A program made the translations under genes and the position numbers. Positions 61,313 through 63,605 of a stretch of 63,605 nucleotides of DNA are shown one piece after another. Source of the DNA: Pseudanabaena frigida (GTDB taxonomy: Bacteria > Cyanobacteriota > Cyanobacteriia > Pseudanabaenales > Pseudanabaenaceae); contig QBML01000041.1 of assembly GCA_003242085.1 (NCBI GenBank), positions 1 to 63,605 of the forward strand. Direction: 5' to 3'. The stretch's first letter is position 1. Every line of letters begins with the position of its first letter. The notes beneath the pieces were generated by a model that did no database searches, was not told the origin of the DNA, and was given only the letters and a program-made list of their open reading frames with translations.

Positions 61313-62770
61313 ATGCCAGATACGTATAAGAAAATAATTTGGGAACATTTTGAGGAAGTTGCTACGGATCTCGATCGCTGGCGCGATCGAAATTTATATT
61401 ATTACCAAGATTTAGAAAAGCTGCATCAATTTCTCATCTTGCCAAACTCCAAGGTTTTAGCAGTGGGATGTGGAACGGGCGATTTACTGGCAGCAACTCA
61501 GCCAGAGATAGGTATAGGAATAGATTTTTCCGAGAAAGTTGTAGCGATCGCCCAGCAAAAATATCCAAATTTAACGTTTTACTGTTTGGATGCCGAAGAA
61601 ATTACAACGACACAAATCGAACAACAAGAATTTGACTATATTATTCTTTCAGGAGTGTTGGGATATTTCAGTGATATTCAAACGGTTCTTGAAAAATTAA
61701 AACCTTTTTGCCAAACTCATACAAGAATTATCATTTCATTCCACAATTACCTTTGGGAACCTTTGCTTTGGTTAGCAGAAAAGATCGGAGAGCGTCGTCC
61801 TCAACCTTTGCAAAATTGGCTTTCGATACCAGACATCATTAATTTTCTGGAAATTACGGGATATATTCCCATCAAGCAAAGTAGGCGGTTTCTCTTCCCC
61901 AAAAATATTCCCCTTCTTTCTAAATTAATTAATCAATTTATTTGTCACCTTCCCCTAATCGAACATCTTTGTCTAACTCATTATGTCGTAGCTAGAAAGC
62001 AGTTTTCAGAATTAGGCGATCGCCAGTCTGGAGACAATACTTTACCAAGCGTCAGCATTATCATCCCTGCTAGAAATGAATCAGGCAATATCAAGTCCAT
62101 TTTTACGCGGATGCCAGTATTAGGAAGCCATACAGAGCTAATTTTTGTCGAAGGTAATTCCACTGATAACACATGGCAAACTATTGAAACAGAGCTAGCT
62201 AATCAACGACCCAATCCGCAGTTTTCCTATAAAGCATTTCAACAAACTGGTAAAGGAAAAGGGGATGCGGTTCGGCTGGGATTTAGCCATGCGAAGGGTG
62301 ATGTATTAATGATTCTTGATGCGGATTTGACAGTTGCACCTGAATCATTACCTCAATTTTTGGATGTGATAGCCTCTGGACGAGGCGAATTTATTAACGG
62401 TTCGCGATTAGTCTATCCCCGTAGCGATTTAGCGATGCCTTGGTTAAATACCTTGGCAAACAAATTCTTTGCAAGTCTGTTCTCTTTTCTTTTAAATCAA
62501 CGACTCAAAGATACTCTCTGCGGTACAAAAGCCTTATGGCGCAATGATTACGATCGCATTGTTAGTCAACGGGATTATTTTGGAGATTTCGATCCATTTG
62601 GTGATTTTGATTTACTCTTTGGTGCAGCAAAGCTCAATTTACATATTGTCGAATTGCCAATCCGCTACCAACCGCGCACCTATGGAAGTTCTAATATCGC
62701 CCATTTCCGTGAAGGCTTCATTTTACTGAAAATGTGTTTTTATGCTGCTCGTAAGATTCGATTTTTGTAA
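61313..62770 (+). CDS. Methyltransferase-glycosyltransferase (GT2) fusion
   Basis: 485 residues. Residues about 35-240 form a class I SAM methyltransferase (VLAVGCGTGDLL, then FDYIILSGVLGYFSD). From about 247 a GT2 domain begins (VSIIIPARNESGNI), with the metal DxD in LDADLTVAPESLPQF and the GSRLVYPRSDLAMP and KDTLCGTKALWRND motifs seen in dolichol-phosphate-mannose-type enzymes. It may glycosylate a polyprenyl phosphate, with the methyltransferase acting on the same glycan path. It starts 2 bp after GtrA, which could flip the product. No obvious frameshift: a genuine fusion. Confidence 0.88.
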   Translation: MPDTYKKIIWEHFEEVATDLDRWRDRNLYYYQDLEKLHQFLILPNSKVLAVGCGTGDLLAATQPEIGIGIDFSEKVVAIAQQKYPNLTFYCLDAEEITTTQIEQQEFDYIILSGVLGYFSDIQTVLEKLKPFCQTHTRIIISFHNYLWEPLLWLAEKIGERRPQPLQNWLSIPDIINFLEITGYIPIKQSRRFLFPKNIPLLSKLINQFICHLPLIEHLCLTHYVVARKQFSELGDRQSGDNTLPSVSIIIPARNESGNIKSIFTRMPVLGSHTELIFVEGNSTDNTWQTIETELANQRPNPQFSYKAFQQTGKGKGDAVRLGFSHAKGDVLMILDADLTVAPESLPQFLDVIASGRGEFINGSRLVYPRSDLAMPWLNTLANKFFASLFSFLLNQRLKDTLCGTKALWRNDYDRIVSQRDYFGDFDPFGDFDLLFGAAKLNLHIVELPIRYQPRTYGSSNIAHFREGFILLKMCFYAARKIRFL

Positions 62771-62772
62771 TT

Positions 62773-62815
62773 CCAAAAGAGAGATGCGGTGCGAAGCACC
62801 GCATCTCTCTTTTGG
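62773..62815. repeat. Hairpin (terminator-like) after the fusion gene
   Basis: CCAAAAGAGAGATGCGGTGC (62773-62792) and GCACCGCATCTCTCTTTTGG (62796-62815), loop GAA, form a perfect 20-bp stem, followed by GGTTT. The core GGTGC-GAA-GCACC and the AAAAGAGAGA side are like family C elements; it lies between convergent genes. Confidence 0.7.
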
Positions 62816-62852
62816 GGTTTAAAGTGGGCGATAGCGATAACTAGCAAACTCA

Positions 62853-63542
62853 TTACAGGATTAATTGCAGCGCATAGCTTAAGAACGCACTCGACAGAGG
62901 GACGGAAATATTATCTGTCCCACCAGGGGAAAAAGCTTCAAGTATGGCGGCGATCGCCGCAACAGGCGCGGCAATACCAATATCATTCGGATGAATGCCA
63001 TGACTGAGACCCAAAATACTAAGAATCACAATAAAACTAGTAGCAAACATGGCAAACGATCCTTCAAGGCTGCGCTTATTGCCTAAATGCATAAAAGTAT
63101 GTTTTCCAAATCTCTTACCGATCAGTGCAGCTAGTCCGTCCCCCCAAGACATGACCATTACACCGATCACTGCATATTGCGGATGGCTCTGCCATAAAAA
63201 TACAACTAAAATCGTGATGCTGAGTGCGTAATAGAATACACCATAGGTTTTGCGCCCCACATCATTAAGCATCGGCAGAATATTTGTGTGGTGCGAGGCT
63301 AGAGCGATCGCGCTAAATGTCACCCCTGCGATCGTACATAGCCAAGTAGGAATATGTAACCACCATGCAATGAGTAACACGTTACCCGTACCAATATGCA
63401 CAACTTTGCGAACTAGCTCTGGATCTTTCTTGAGACGATGCAAGATTTCTGAAGCTAGAAATACTAAACCGAGCCAAATTGCTACTGCACTAATTTGGAT
63501 AATTAAGCTCGTTGTTAAAGGAATTTCGCTAGTTATGTTCAT
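62853..63542 (-). CDS. Phytol/dolichol kinase-like membrane protein
   Basis: 229 residues, about seven helices. RLKKDPELVRKVVHIGTGNVLLIAWWLHIP opens the CTP-dependent kinase family (phytol kinase VTE5, dolichol kinase, cytidylyltransferase-like). VMSWGDGLAALIGKRFGKH and NKRSLEGSFAMF are the catalytic motifs. In cyanobacteria such an enzyme phosphorylates phytol for tocopherol and chlorophyll turnover; the alcohol it uses here is not proven. The first 63 bp after 63542 show no further gene before the window ends. Confidence 0.88.
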   Translation of the reverse strand: MNITSEIPLTTSLIIQISAVAIWLGLVFLASEILHRLKKDPELVRKVVHIGTGNVLLIAWWLHIPTWLCTIAGVTFSAIALASHHTNILPMLNDVGRKTYGVFYYALSITILVVFLWQSHPQYAVIGVMVMSWGDGLAALIGKRFGKHTFMHLGNKRSLEGSFAMFATSFIVILSILGLSHGIHPNDIGIAAPVAAIAAILEAFSPGGTDNISVPLSSAFLSYALQLIL

Positions 63543-63605
63543 ATGACAAGCTATGTATATAAATAAAAATACTTACATTAGGATTCTGCGATGTAATAAA
63601 GAACC

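Overview
The window looks like a chromosome segment of a filamentous-type cyanobacterium, most likely in or near Pseudanabaenaceae (inference). Supporting signs are very frequent HIP1 octamers (GCGATCGC), photosynthetic and NDH-1 genes (petN, ndhS, ndhH-A-I-G-E), a large-subunit glutamate synthase, FHA/ShlB and CHAT/DUF928/CHASE2 proteins of cyanobacterial type, and many intergenic hairpin elements. No rRNA, tRNA, transposase or CRISPR array was recognised.

Layout. 1-9 kb: a small secreted protein, tldD overlapping a GAF-PAS-HisKA_2 histidine kinase, acnB, a second small secreted protein, a Uma2 nuclease-like protein and an FTR1 iron permease. 9-17 kb: comB, a Dam-type methyltransferase/nuclease pair, a methylglyoxal synthase-diacylglycerol kinase fusion, an HTH/GrpE-like protein, an SLH-domain envelope protein and ribBA. 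17.7-28.4 kb: a surface/secretion block made of TpsB, TpsA, a secreted TPR-CHAT protein, a DUF928 protein and a CHASE2 nucleotide cyclase, with the 29-codon petN hidden on the other strand. 28.7-35.4 kb: a thioredoxin-fold/DUF255 protein, pyrB with a tiny membrane-protein gene just upstream, truncated haemoglobin divergent from a Crp/Fnr regulator with a palindrome between them, and an ArsR-SulP operon.

35.8-39.8 kb is an accessory pocket: brnTA, a vapBC with a frameshifted toxin, and a tightly overlapping RloA-RloB-PIN operon, with direct repeats between the modules. gltB and a Cache-HAMP-PAS adenylate cyclase separate it from a second pocket at 48.1-52.6 kb. That pocket holds a ParD-like/RelE pair, a membrane-anchored SF1 helicase with an HNH-like partner, an orphan VapB, YefM with a decayed YoeB, and gene remnants. 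The helicase/HNH pair has no HIP1 site that I can see, which fits recent acquisition. 52.7-63.6 kb is again core: a DUF1565/SPOR protein, rnz with an OmpA-like protein, ndhS, the ndhHAIGE operon, GtrA with a methyltransferase-glycosyltransferase fusion, and a phytol/dolichol-kinase-like enzyme.

The strongest candidates for undescribed systems are the DUF697-like/SF1 helicase plus HNH pair (48.9-51.6 kb), the RloA-RloB-PIN operon (37.3-39.8 kb), the TpsB-TpsA-CHAT-DUF928-CHASE2 block (17.7-28.4 kb), and the intergenic hairpin family whose stems differ between copies yet stay self-complementary.
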